A DNA stretch of 24,471 bases. Source: Bacillota bacterium. Its GTDB lineage: Bacteria; Bacillota_I; Bacilli_A; RFN20; CAG-826. Position 1 is the first letter of the stretch, and each line of letters starts with the position of its first letter. Positions 1 through 6,176 of the stretch are shown in pieces. The DNA lies in NCBI GenBank assembly GCA_023396795.1, contig JAEWUY010000108.1, positions 1 through 24,471 on the forward strand, in the 5' to 3' direction. The position numbers and the translations under genes are program-made. The notes beneath the pieces were generated by a model, which saw only the letters and a list, made by a program, of their open reading frames with translations, ran no database searches and had not been told where the DNA came from.

Positions 1-185
1 ACCATAAAGCCTATACTGATAGACCCATCTTGCAGGTAGTGTATCATTTAGACTTCCTGATGATAAATACATATCATATTTACGTGCAGCTTGACTATAG
101 GATAGTTCGTTTTCAATGATGTCTAAAACGACCTTTAATTTGAATGCTCCACTCCATAACTGATTATTTTTCTTTTATCTTTCAT
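1..185 (-). pseudogene. IS3-like transposase OrfA, N-terminal part, frameshifted and truncated by window edge
   Basis: From an ATG at 185 the minus strand reads MKDKRK. The frame must then shift by one base in an A-run near 167-172 to continue as NNQLW, SGAFKLKVVLDIIENE, LSYSQAARKYDM and, further on, RWVYQYRLYG. This is the usual OrfA layout: a helix-turn-helix opening with FKLKVV and SxxxAARKY, followed by a W-V-xx-Y-xx-YG segment. The second half is a little aberrant for the family (a Ser/Gly/Leu/Asn stretch between the helices). In IS3 elements OrfA binds the terminal repeats and is fused to the DDE OrfB by programmed frameshifting. This early shift is not the programmed one, so the copy is probably dead or carries a sequencing error. 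Confidence 0.6.
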
Positions 186-244
186 GCGGAAGCTCCTGCA
201 TATACTTGTATCATAACAGAGTACAGGTTTTTGGTATCAGTTCA
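1..244 (-). mobile_element. Left end of an IS3-family-like insertion sequence, cut by the window edge
   Basis: The minus strand carries the start of a transposase OrfA-like frame (1-185). About 55 bases upstream of it, at 244 reading left, lies a sequence beginning TGAACTGATACC with an A-run and TGTAC following. The TGAACTG start, CC doublet and A-run resemble the terminal inverted repeats of the IS150-type IS3 elements, which I know from the family. I infer that the element ends near 244 and continues past position 1. The other end and the target duplication are not visible, so family and boundary are tentative. Confidence 0.5.
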
Positions 245-309
245 ATTATAAATGTATTTTCTATAACATCGAAAATAGCAACAAGTTAAGAAATTATCGC
301 ATGTTCGTG

Positions 310-337
310 TTGTAAAATTTTTAATACGTGCTAATAT
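310..337 (+). promoter_or_regulatory. Candidate sigma-A promoter for the HTH / zinc-ribbon / SPFH operon
   Basis: TTGTAA (310-315) and TAATAT (332-337) are separated by 16 bases and lie 36 bases before the first start codon. The -35 box matches four of six consensus bases. No other pair upstream of 373 is as good. A ribosome site (GAAAGGTAAGG, 356-366) follows. Confidence 0.45.
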
Positions 338-372
338 TCAGGTATTAGACTATAGAAAGGTAAGGTGATATT

Positions 373-594
373 ATGGAAATCAGTTATAAAAAAATGTGGA
401 TTTTTCTAATTGAAAGAGATATTTCACCATCAGACTTTCGAAAAGATTTGAACATTGCTACTGGCACAATGACAAAGCTTAGAAGAAATGAAGAAGTCGC
501 TCTTACTGTTTTACTGAGAATTTGTGAATATCTTAAATGTAATATTGGTGACATTTGTGATGCAGTTGATGGTAATAAAGAAAATAATAGTTAA
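373..594 (+). CDS. Small Cro/CI-type HTH transcriptional regulator
   Basis: This 73-residue protein is essentially one helix-turn-helix domain. Residues 6-14 (KMWIFLIER) form helix 1, SDFRKDLNIATGTMTKLRR (about 20-38) forms the turn and recognition helix, and VLLRICEYLKCNIGDICD (46-63) closes the fold. The ending L-x-C-x-x-G-D-I is typical of the minimal XRE-like regulators seen in Bacillota, such as YozG. A GAAAGGTAAGG ribosome site precedes the ATG. The gene lies 12 bases before the zinc-ribbon gene and shares its direction, so it probably controls this operon, though no operator could be identified. It has no sensor domain, so what it responds to is unknown. The family call is secure; the target is inference. 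Confidence 0.85.
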   Translation: MEISYKKMWIFLIERDISPSDFRKDLNIATGTMTKLRRNEEVALTVLLRICEYLKCNIGDICDAVDGNKENNS

Positions 595-606
595 GGAGGG
601 AGAAAA

Positions 607-2025
607 ATGGGAAAATTTGTTATAGCAAATGATGAAGTAATTCTATTAGAAGATAGCGAAATAGCTTATTCAGGAAGTGTTGAAGGCTTAGATTACTTAG
701 ATAAACTTACCCTAACAAACAAAAGAATCATAGCTCAATGGGCAAAGAAAAAAGAAGAAAAGATACTTGAAATTCAATTTAGTGATATCAAGAAATATAT
801 GGATGAATTACAAGTAGACTACTTTAATGATGGTGAAAATGGTGAATGCTTAAGAGTTCAAACAATAAATGGAATAGAATTATTCAACCTTAATGGTACT
901 GATGGTGAATCATTACCTGAATCATTAGCTAACACTTTTAAGCGTATGGTTTCATCAAAATCAAAGTCAAAAGAATATAGAGCAATAATGATTTGGGTTG
1001 AAAAAATTAAAGAAGCGGCGACTGTCAAAAAAACAAATAATCAAGAAGCGGTTAAAAAAGAAACAGTTATTGCACCAACCGATGAAAAAAAGGTAGTGGA
1101 GAATCCAGAAGAGTTCAATGTTTGTTCTGATTGTGGCGAAAAATTTGACAAATTTGCACCTTTTTGCCCATCATGTGGAACTTCTGTGAAAAAAACAAAG
1201 ATTGTTGAAATTGAAAAAGTGGTTGAGGTTGTTCGTTGTAGAAAATGCGGAGCAAAGATGAGTGCAGATACTAAGTTCTGTCCATCTTGTGGAATACCTA
1301 TCATTGAGGAAACAAAGCCAACGGTATCAGTTCCTCCAGTAGTTGATGAAAAGAAAGAAGGAGAAAAAAAAGTTCACAAATGTCCTATTTGTGGTGAAAT
1401 TTTGTTTTCTGATGCATTAAAGTGTCCATCATGCGGTAATGAAATACGTGGCAGAGAAGCTGTAACGTCTGTGCGCGAATTCTTCGATAAGATTAGCAAT
1501 ATTGAAGATGAAAATAAGAAAAATGAAGCTATTAAGATGTATCCAATTCCAAATAATAAAGAAGATATTATAGAATTTATGCTCCTTGCATGTTCTAATT
1601 TTGACGCGAAATATTATGCAACAAACAAGCAAGGAGATAGCATCGCTAACGCTTGGTACACAAAAATCGAACAATGCTATAAAAAATCAGCAATGATGTT
1701 TACAGAATCTGCCGACATACAAAAAATCAAAAAATTATATAAAGAAATACAGATTACAACTAATACAATCAAGCGTAACAAATTAATTATGACAGTTACT
1801 GGTATTGCATTAATTATTGCATCAGCAATTATGTTTGGTTTAAGCCCAATAGCTGAAGATGGATCTTTTGTAATCACACCTTTATCATATATTTCAACTG
1901 CTATATTGGCTATTGGTATTATTGTTCTAGTATTGGGATTACAAAAGAAGAAAACAAATAAACAAATTGAAGAAGAAAAACTTGCAAAAATGAATAAAAA
2001 AATAGACGAAAGTAGAAGGAGATAA
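607..2025 (+). CDS. Triple zinc-ribbon protein with N-terminal PH-like region and two C-terminal membrane helices
   Basis: The 472 residues fall into clear parts. Residues 1-95 look like a small beta-rich PH/GRAM-like module (LTLTNKRIIAQW near 34-45 is the usual 'defines a new strand' motif of such domains). Three zinc ribbons follow: Cys173/176/187/190, Cys211/214/225/228 and Cys259/262/273/276, the first two joined by a charged IVEIEKVVEVVR linker. A helical stretch (285-385) leads to two hydrophobic helices (about 393-412 and 427-445) and a basic cytoplasmic tail. The start has a strong AAGGAGGG site. Zinc ribbons plus membrane anchor next to an SPFH protein resemble Bacillus YdjG, which with YdjH and YdjI anchors PspA at the membrane. 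By analogy it may be a membrane scaffold. No PspA gene is seen in the window. The function is inferred; the domain layout is read directly. Confidence 0.75.
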   Translation: MGKFVIANDEVILLEDSEIAYSGSVEGLDYLDKLTLTNKRIIAQWAKKKEEKILEIQFSDIKKYMDELQVDYFNDGENGECLRVQTINGIELFNLNGTDGESLPESLANTFKRMVSSKSKSKEYRAIMIWVEKIKEAATVKKTNNQEAVKKETVIAPTDEKKVVENPEEFNVCSDCGEKFDKFAPFCPSCGTSVKKTKIVEIEKVVEVVRCRKCGAKMSADTKFCPSCGIPIIEETKPTVSVPPVVDEKKEGEKKVHKCPICGEILFSDALKCPSCGNEIRGREAVTSVREFFDKISNIEDENKKNEAIKMYPIPNNKEDIIEFMLLACSNFDAKYYATNKQGDSIANAWYTKIEQCYKKSAMMFTESADIQKIKKLYKEIQITTNTIKRNKLIMTVTGIALIIASAIMFGLSPIAEDGSFVITPLSYISTAILAIGIIVLVLGLQKKKTNKQIEEEKLAKMNKKIDESRRR

Positions 2026-2029
2026 AACT

Positions 2030-3322
2030 ATGGGAATTTTTAACAAACAGAAAAAAGGCGGAATGGCTGATGTCATCCGCTGCGATGAGACGAATTATTT
2101 AGTATGGAAATGGCATCCTAGCAAATATGAGCAAGGTAGTCTAAAAAGAGAAACAGCGATTAGGACTAATTCAGTTCTTAGAGTTAAGACTGGAGAGGTT
2201 GCTGTATTTTTGTATAAGCAAAAAAACGGTACGATGGAAGATTATATCGTTGGTCCACATGATGAAAAACTAAAGACAAAGAACTTTCCTATTTTGTCTT
2301 CTATCATTGGATTATGGTATGAAGGAGATACGCCTTTTCAAGCTGAAGTATTTTTTATTAATATTGCAGAATCTATCCAAATTAGGTTTGGAATTCCTTA
2401 CTTTGATGTTGTCGAACCAAGATTTCCAGACTTTCAGGTTCCAGTTGCTGTTAGAGGGACATTGACATTTAAGATTACAGATTATAAAACATTTACCAAG
2501 TATCATCAATTAATCAATTTTAGTTTAGAGGATCTTAAGAATAAGATTAATGCTGCAGTTTCTCGCTATGTTAAAGAGGCTGTTGCTAATGCACCAGCTG
2601 AACATAATATTCCAGTTATCGCGATTGAATCTAAAATCGATCTAATTAATGAAAAAGTCGAATTATATGTTAAAGATAGATTATCTGATCTTTTTGGCAT
2701 TTTTGTGACAGGCATTGACATTAGTGCAATCGAAGTAGATAAAGATAACCAAGCTTATCTTGAACTTAAGAGAATTACTAAAGATATTACAGCGAGTAAA
2801 GTTGAAACCGATCTTCTTAATTATCAAGAACAACTACGAATTGAAAGAGAAGAAGGGCAATATGCTCAACGTATGACAACTAGACAATCAAATATCGGAG
2901 CTTATCAAACCGAAGTTAGTGGCGAAGTTGGTGTTGCTGGAGCAGAGGCTCTAGGCAAAATGGGAGAAAAAGGTGCAGGCAATATTGATCTTGGTGGTCA
3001 AGGTGCCGGATTTAATCCTGTTACAATGATGGCTGGCCTAGCTGTTGGATCAGCAGTAGGAAAAAACATTGCTGGAACTTTAGATAAATCTATTAATCAA
3101 AACGGAGTAGGACAAGGTGTACCACCAGCAGTACCTGTTACTAAATTTTATGTTGCAGTAGGTGGCAATCCTACTGGACCATTTGATGTTACTACATTAA
3201 AAACCATGATTGCTTCTGGAAATTTTAATTCTGACAGTTTAGTTTGGAAAGATGGCATGCCAGAATGGCAAAAAGCAAGCACTCAAAACGAACTTACAGG
3301 AATATTTCCACCAAAATTATAA
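2030..3322 (+). CDS. SPFH-domain (YdjI / virion-core-like) protein with C-terminal GYF_2 domain
   Basis: This 430-residue protein opens with a short charged segment and no membrane helix. About 45-250 form the SPFH fold: VLRVKTGEVAVFLYKQKNG, a proline-rich turn (VVEPRFPDFQVPVAVRG, 127-143), then LSDLFGIFVTGIDISAIEVD (218-237). These match the YdjI-type 'virion core protein-like' branch of the band-7 superfamily. A charged helix (250-285) precedes a Gly/Ala-rich linker (290-350) with a MAGLAVGSAVGKNIAG stretch. The end (372-428) is a GYF_2 module: FYVAVGGNPTGPFD, then LVWKDGMPEWQKAS. The start lies 4 bases after the zinc-ribbon gene, with AGGAG inside that gene's end, so the two are translationally linked. 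SPFH proteins oligomerise on membranes as scaffolds. The GYF_2 end would bind proline-rich partners. The partner here is unknown. Confidence 0.85.
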   Translation: MGIFNKQKKGGMADVIRCDETNYLVWKWHPSKYEQGSLKRETAIRTNSVLRVKTGEVAVFLYKQKNGTMEDYIVGPHDEKLKTKNFPILSSIIGLWYEGDTPFQAEVFFINIAESIQIRFGIPYFDVVEPRFPDFQVPVAVRGTLTFKITDYKTFTKYHQLINFSLEDLKNKINAAVSRYVKEAVANAPAEHNIPVIAIESKIDLINEKVELYVKDRLSDLFGIFVTGIDISAIEVDKDNQAYLELKRITKDITASKVETDLLNYQEQLRIEREEGQYAQRMTTRQSNIGAYQTEVSGEVGVAGAEALGKMGEKGAGNIDLGGQGAGFNPVTMMAGLAVGSAVGKNIAGTLDKSINQNGVGQGVPPAVPVTKFYVAVGGNPTGPFDVTTLKTMIASGNFNSDSLVWKDGMPEWQKASTQNELTGIFPPKL

Positions 3323-3344
3323 GATGCATTGTGCAGAGTATTTT

Positions 3345-3366
3345 CAACAGTCATTTTCGACTGTTG
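3345..3366 (+). terminator. Hairpin after the SPFH gene, weak terminator candidate
   Basis: CAACAGTC (3345-3352) and GACTGTTG (3359-3366) pair perfectly over 8 bases around a 6-base loop, 22 bases after the SPFH stop codon. No T-run follows on the plus strand, so it may be an RNA 3' end stabiliser instead of an intrinsic terminator. Confidence 0.35.
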
Positions 3367-3515
3367 CACTAGGCAAAATAAGTTAATAATACAAGGGTGC
3401 TTAAAATTTTTATGGGGTGCGATATCCACTTCGAGGAGTGGCGTCTCCAACAACGCCATCCGCGTGAAAATACGTAATGTTGTTTTTGCTCCCAATGGGT
3501 TCAAATCATAGCAAA

Positions 3516-3537
3516 ACTGTATCAATACTGTATCAAT
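3516..3537. repeat. Perfect tandem 11-bp repeat, two copies
   Basis: ACTGTATCAAT occurs twice without a gap (3516-3526 and 3527-3537), 90 bases from a tRNA gene fragment. Short direct repeats beside a tRNA-derived core are typical of the arm-type sites bound by tyrosine recombinases, but two copies alone do not prove this. Confidence 0.6.
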
Positions 3538-3567
3538 TATTTAACTAAAAAATTAATCTCGAGCACT

Positions 3568-3594
3568 AAAAAAGGCCTCATCGTTGAGGCCTTT
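3568..3594 (-). terminator. Intrinsic terminator of the minus strand, downstream of the tRNA-Pro fragment
   Basis: TGAGGCCTTT (3585-3594) pairs perfectly with AAAGGCCTCA (3571-3580) around a TCGT loop. Read on the minus strand the 10-bp stem is followed by a run of T. It lies 32 bases beyond the 3' end of the leftward tRNA fragment, so it is most likely the terminator of the original tRNA gene. Confidence 0.8.
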
Positions 3595-3625
3595 CACGTA
3601 TATATTAATATACGTATTATATTAA

Positions 3626-3685
3626 TGGTCGGAATGGTGGGATTTGAACCCAAGGCTTTTTGCTCCCGAAGCAAGTGCGTTTCTG
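3626..3685 (-). pseudogene. tRNA-Pro (anticodon CGG) 3' half, decayed remnant
   Basis: On the minus strand the sequence reads as the 3' half of a tRNA: GCACTTGCTTCGGGAGCAA (anticodon arm with CGG), a variable region, GGGTTCAAATCCC (T-arm), then CATTCCG, discriminator A and CCA at 3626-3628. The expected 5' acceptor strand and D-arm are missing; at 3687 the sequence is already the stop codon of a neighbouring gene. The fragment has drifted: the base after GCAA that should close the anticodon stem is A, and the first T-stem pair is T/C. Tyrosine recombinases commonly use this part of a tRNA gene and leave a 3' copy at the far end of an integrated element. I infer an attachment-site scar with the element on the right (above 3686) and old chromosome with the native terminator on the left. 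Confidence 0.75.
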
Positions 3686-3686
3686 T

Positions 3687-4142
3687 TTACATTTTTATGA
3701 ACAACTCCGGTTGGATTTCCTTATATTCCCCGACAAGCATTCCTAGAACAAAGACATCGTGTCGCTCAACGATTCGGGCCGGATTATCTTTGAGATGGAG
3801 GATGATTTTTGATTGATGCTCATCTGTTGGTGAAAGTAAGTCCAGTTGGCCGACATATCGGCTTTTATCTTTTTCGCCTCGTGAATATTCGAAAACATAA
3901 GTGCCAGAAGCAGGTACTTGATCATGGATGGCGTGGAAGACCTGGTAGGTGCTTCCATTTTTGATAAAGTCGATTGAATCAAATTCATCCGAGATATAAA
4001 CCTTCGTAGGATGATCATCATCGGCGAGTCGTCCATCTTCATCGGGAATTCGCAAATTAAAAAAGGCAACGTTACCAAGATTCATTTGCTTTTCGTTAGT
4101 AAAATAGGCAACAGATACATAGAATGTTCCGCATTGATACAA
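3687..4142 (-). CDS. Hypothetical protein beside the tRNA scar, start uncertain
   Basis: The leftward frame encodes about 151 residues, acidic and mixed alpha/beta in character, with segments such as GNVAFFNLRIPDEDGRL, TKVYISDEF and VLGMLVGEYKEIQPELFIKM at the end. I recognise no family. Codon use looks coding, and its stop codon abuts the tRNA fragment. The start given is a TTG without a clear ribosome site. An in-frame ATT five codons upstream would give a more natural IKIKLYQCGTFYVSV opening, so an original ATG may have been lost; the next internal ATG is at residue 20. It is divergent from the 4235 operon and separated from it by 92 bases. It may be a shortened or dying gene at the element's edge. 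Confidence 0.45.
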   Translation of the reverse strand: MYQCGTFYVSVAYFTNEKQMNLGNVAFFNLRIPDEDGRLADDDHPTKVYISDEFDSIDFIKNGSTYQVFHAIHDQVPASGTYVFEYSRGEKDKSRYVGQLDLLSPTDEHQSKIILHLKDNPARIVERHDVFVLGMLVGEYKEIQPELFIKM

Positions 4143-4234
4143 TTTTATTTTAATTCCGTGTTAGAACAAAACTCACAAATGTGTTATTTGATAGTAAACG
4201 CCTTTCATGATAAGGTATTTTCAGGAATTGATTT

Positions 4235-4672
4235 ATGAAGAAGATTGCATTGATTGCTTGCTCTAAGAGAAAACTTGGTGCCGATACACCGGATAAAAAG
4301 TTTAGAGCTGAAGACATATATAATGGCAATTCATTTAACAAGTCGAAGAATAAGGGCGTAGACATGTACGGCTGTGAAGATTATTTCATTATCTCCGCTA
4401 AACATTATCTATTAGATAAAGATGCTAAAATAGCTTATTATGACAAAACCTTAAATAGCATGAATGAAAATGAAAAAAAAGAGTGGGCTGAGGTTGTCTT
4501 AAAACAATTAGCGAATAAGTTTGATTTAGTTCATGACGAATTCTTTATCTTTGGTGGTAGAAATTACTACAAATTTCTTTTACCTCATTTGAATTGCACA
4601 GTTTTTAAATATGAGAACAGTAACAGCATTTTGCTTGATAGACAGATTTCACATAGAAATGGTGGAAAGTGA
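4235..4672 (+). CDS. DUF6884-like protein, first gene of a three-gene operon
   Basis: The 145-residue protein opens with a hydrophobic strand followed by CSKRK (MKKIALIACSKRK, residues 1-13). Then come EDIYNGNSFNKS (26-37), IISAKHYLLDKDAKIAYYDKTL (52-73), a helix with EKKEWAEVVLKQL and FFIFGGRNYYKFLLPHL (103-119). The pattern ACSKRK / Y-G--F / SAKHxLL / YD-TLN / GGRxYY-xLLP is that of the DUF6884 family as I know it, a small alpha/beta family of unsettled function often found among accessory genes. Conserved Cys, Lys and His residues would suit an active site, but no reaction is established. The ribosome site is weak (TCAGGAATTG). Its last four bases overlap the GTG of the next gene, which implies coupled translation. 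Confidence 0.7.
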   Translation: MKKIALIACSKRKLGADTPDKKFRAEDIYNGNSFNKSKNKGVDMYGCEDYFIISAKHYLLDKDAKIAYYDKTLNSMNENEKKEWAEVVLKQLANKFDLVHDEFFIFGGRNYYKFLLPHLNCTVFKYENSNSILLDRQISHRNGGK

Positions 4673-5214
4673 TACTTGAAGCAAGGCTTTTGAGAAACAG
4701 AGAGCATCTAAGCACCGTTTCAGACACAAAACCAGGATATTATAAGTGGTGGGCCACATATAAAGCTTTGGATATCCTATTGAGAAAATTGGATGTAGAT
4801 TTTAGTAATATATCCCCAGTCCTAGAGAAAAAAGATTGTCTTTATTGCATTTATGTTGGTATTGCCGTGAAGGAATCTTTGAGAAGGAGACTTAATTGGC
4901 ATATCAATCAAAAACATACTGATTCTGCTGTAAAAAATGGCGCACTTTCAACACTTAGACAAACGATATCAAGTGTTGTAGCCCATGACCAATATAATGA
5001 ACAAGAAACGAATAAATTTATTGATTTACTTAAAATTGAGTATTTTGAACTTCCCTATGAAATTAGATCAGCGGAAGCAAAACAAGAAATACATAAAATT
5101 GAACGCGAACTCATGTCATCCTCTTTAAGGATTTTAAATATTCAAGAGAACCATCATCTACAAGCTAACGAAATCAAAACCAAATTAAGAAAAATCAGGA
5201 AGAACAGCAAATAA
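4669..5214 (+). CDS. GIY-YIG-like nuclease, second gene of the operon
   Basis: In the 181-residue protein I see the usual GIY-YIG order. KPGYYKWWA (21-29) is the GIY strand. LYCIYVGIA (58-66) is the YIG strand, after an insertion of about 30 residues. SLRRRLNWH (70-78) supplies the catalytic Arg region. KIERELM (143-149) supplies the metal-binding Glu. ILNIQENHH (155-163) provides the closing Asn. The STLRQTISS segment (94-102) is shared by a wider set of unannotated relatives. GIY-YIG enzymes cut DNA using one metal ion; members occur in homing, restriction and repair. It starts with GTG inside the stop of the DUF6884-like gene, and one base separates its stop from the next ATG. The motif assignment is by eye, so activity is inferred. 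Confidence 0.65.
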   Translation: MILEARLLRNREHLSTVSDTKPGYYKWWATYKALDILLRKLDVDFSNISPVLEKKDCLYCIYVGIAVKESLRRRLNWHINQKHTDSAVKNGALSTLRQTISSVVAHDQYNEQETNKFIDLLKIEYFELPYEIRSAEAKQEIHKIERELMSSSLRILNIQENHHLQANEIKTKLRKIRKNSK

Positions 5215-5215
5215 T

Positions 5216-5755
5216 ATGATTAACGAAAAAGAGTTTAATTTTGAAAACATAGCTATTGGTTCCGCCAAATATGATTTTATTATGAAAAAATTCTCTAAAA
5301 CTGATGTCTCAAAAGACGAAGAATTTCAAATGAAATTTACTGGGTTCTATCGAATCAGAAGAAACAAAGAGCTTTTTCTTAAAAAATACTATTCCTATAT
5401 GGAATCTTTAAAAGGCAAGACGGTGTCCTTTGAAGAGATCATTAAAACGGTCTATACATTTAAAGAATCTATCGAGCCTTCTTTTTCATCAAAAATGCTC
5501 GCAACATTAAATCCTGATATGCCTGTCTGGGATCAGTATGTATTAGCGAATGCTAAAATAGACGCCCCAAGGCCATATAATGTTACGATAGATAAATGTG
5601 TTGAGACCTATCGTAAAGTCGTTATTTTCTATACTTTTTTATTAAATAGCGATATTGCTGAAGAAATGGTGGAGTTATTCGATAAGAAACTTCCGCAATA
5701 TAAACATTTCACCAGAATTAAGAAGATTGATTTAATGTTTTGGCAAAAGAGATAA
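5216..5755 (+). CDS. Conserved protein with possible HhH/DNA-glycosylase-like fold, third gene of the operon
   Basis: This 179-residue, largely helical protein carries FTGFYRIRRNKELF (41-54), then SFSSKMLATLNPDMPVWDQY (89-108) and, at the end, FTRIKKIDLMFWQKR (165-179). I recognise the combination FYRxRRN / SSKMLATLNPxMPxWD / KKIDLxxW from an unnamed conserved family. The SKML--LNP-P-WD segment recalls the region of OGG/HhH-GPD glycosylase-like proteins that reads SKFLHFxxPxxxPIWDS, so a DNA-binding or base-excision role is possible. I cannot see a clear helix-hairpin-helix GPD motif with the catalytic Asp, so enzyme activity should not be assumed. The start codon lies one base after the nuclease gene, so the three genes are almost certainly one transcript. 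Confidence 0.6.
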   Translation: MINEKEFNFENIAIGSAKYDFIMKKFSKTDVSKDEEFQMKFTGFYRIRRNKELFLKKYYSYMESLKGKTVSFEEIIKTVYTFKESIEPSFSSKMLATLNPDMPVWDQYVLANAKIDAPRPYNVTIDKCVETYRKVVIFYTFLLNSDIAEEMVELFDKKLPQYKHFTRIKKIDLMFWQKR

Positions 5756-5756
5756 T

Positions 5757-5843
5757 GTGAAGATTCCTTACAAAGCAAGATTAGTATTAGGAATTAGTCT
5801 CCTTGCATCATGTTTCTTTTATTTTGTTGCGCCTTTTCGTTAG
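5757..5843 (+). CDS. Possible 28-residue membrane peptide
   Basis: A GTG one base after the preceding stop opens a short frame (KIPYKARLVLGISLLASCF and a few more hydrophobic residues, ending in VAPFR) with a positive N-terminus and one hydrophobic helix. It precedes the terminator at 5861. There is no strong ribosome site. It could be a small toxin-like or leader peptide or chance. Confidence 0.2.
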   Translation: MKIPYKARLVLGISLLASCFFYFVAPFR

Positions 5844-5860
5844 CTATATTTTGAGTTAGC

Positions 5861-5898
5861 AAAGGGATTCGAACCGATATAGTTATCGAACCCCTTTT
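5861..5898 (+). terminator. Terminator of the 4235-5755 operon
   Basis: AAAGGGATTCGA (5861-5872) pairs with TCGAACCCCTTT (5886-5897) with one A/C mismatch, around a 13-base loop, and T-rich sequence follows. It lies about 105 bases after the operon's last stop. Confidence 0.6.
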
Positions 5899-5916
5899 AA
5901 ATTTGGTTATATACCT

Positions 5917-6129
5917 TTATGAAACGTAATCTCCAATTGACTTTTTCGGCCAAACCGTCACAATAATAACTACCATAAAGAGTACGGTTAGGGACAAGCC
6001 CTGTGATCCGTCAGCAACCTGCAAAAAGTAAGGTGCTAAAGCTTGTATGATGGGACAGCAAACAAGAAGGACTGCTCCTATCATGATGGTAGGGGCATTT
6101 ATTTTATCCCCTAAGTAAGCACATAATTT
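5917..6129 (-). pseudogene. C-terminal remnant of a multi-pass membrane protein
   Basis: The minus strand holds about 70 open codons without a start, bounded upstream by a TGA at 6130-6132. It reads AYLGDKINAPTIMIGAVLL and continues into two hydrophobic helices, separated by the loop YFLQVADGSQGLS, ending with TVWPKKSIGDYVS and a TAA at 5917-5919. The helix-loop-helix layout and charged end look like the final two transmembrane segments of a permease-like protein. No upstream part is found nearby; the plus-strand gene at 6177 occupies its place. I cannot name the family. It suggests a gene cut off by recombination. Confidence 0.5.
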
Positions 6130-6176
6130 TCACATAAAAAGATTAGAGAAAAACGATAATTATTGAAAACGGAATT

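Noticed and set aside
1041..1304. Minus-strand frame across the zinc-ribbon region
   Set aside because: It mirrors the Cys-rich zinc ribbons of the real plus-strand gene, with no ribosome site or independent coding signal.
3625..3816. Plus-strand frame starting MVGMVGFEPKAFCSRSKC
   Set aside because: It is the translation of the strand opposite the tRNA-Pro fragment. The VGFEP-type opening is a known artefact of reading across tRNA genes.
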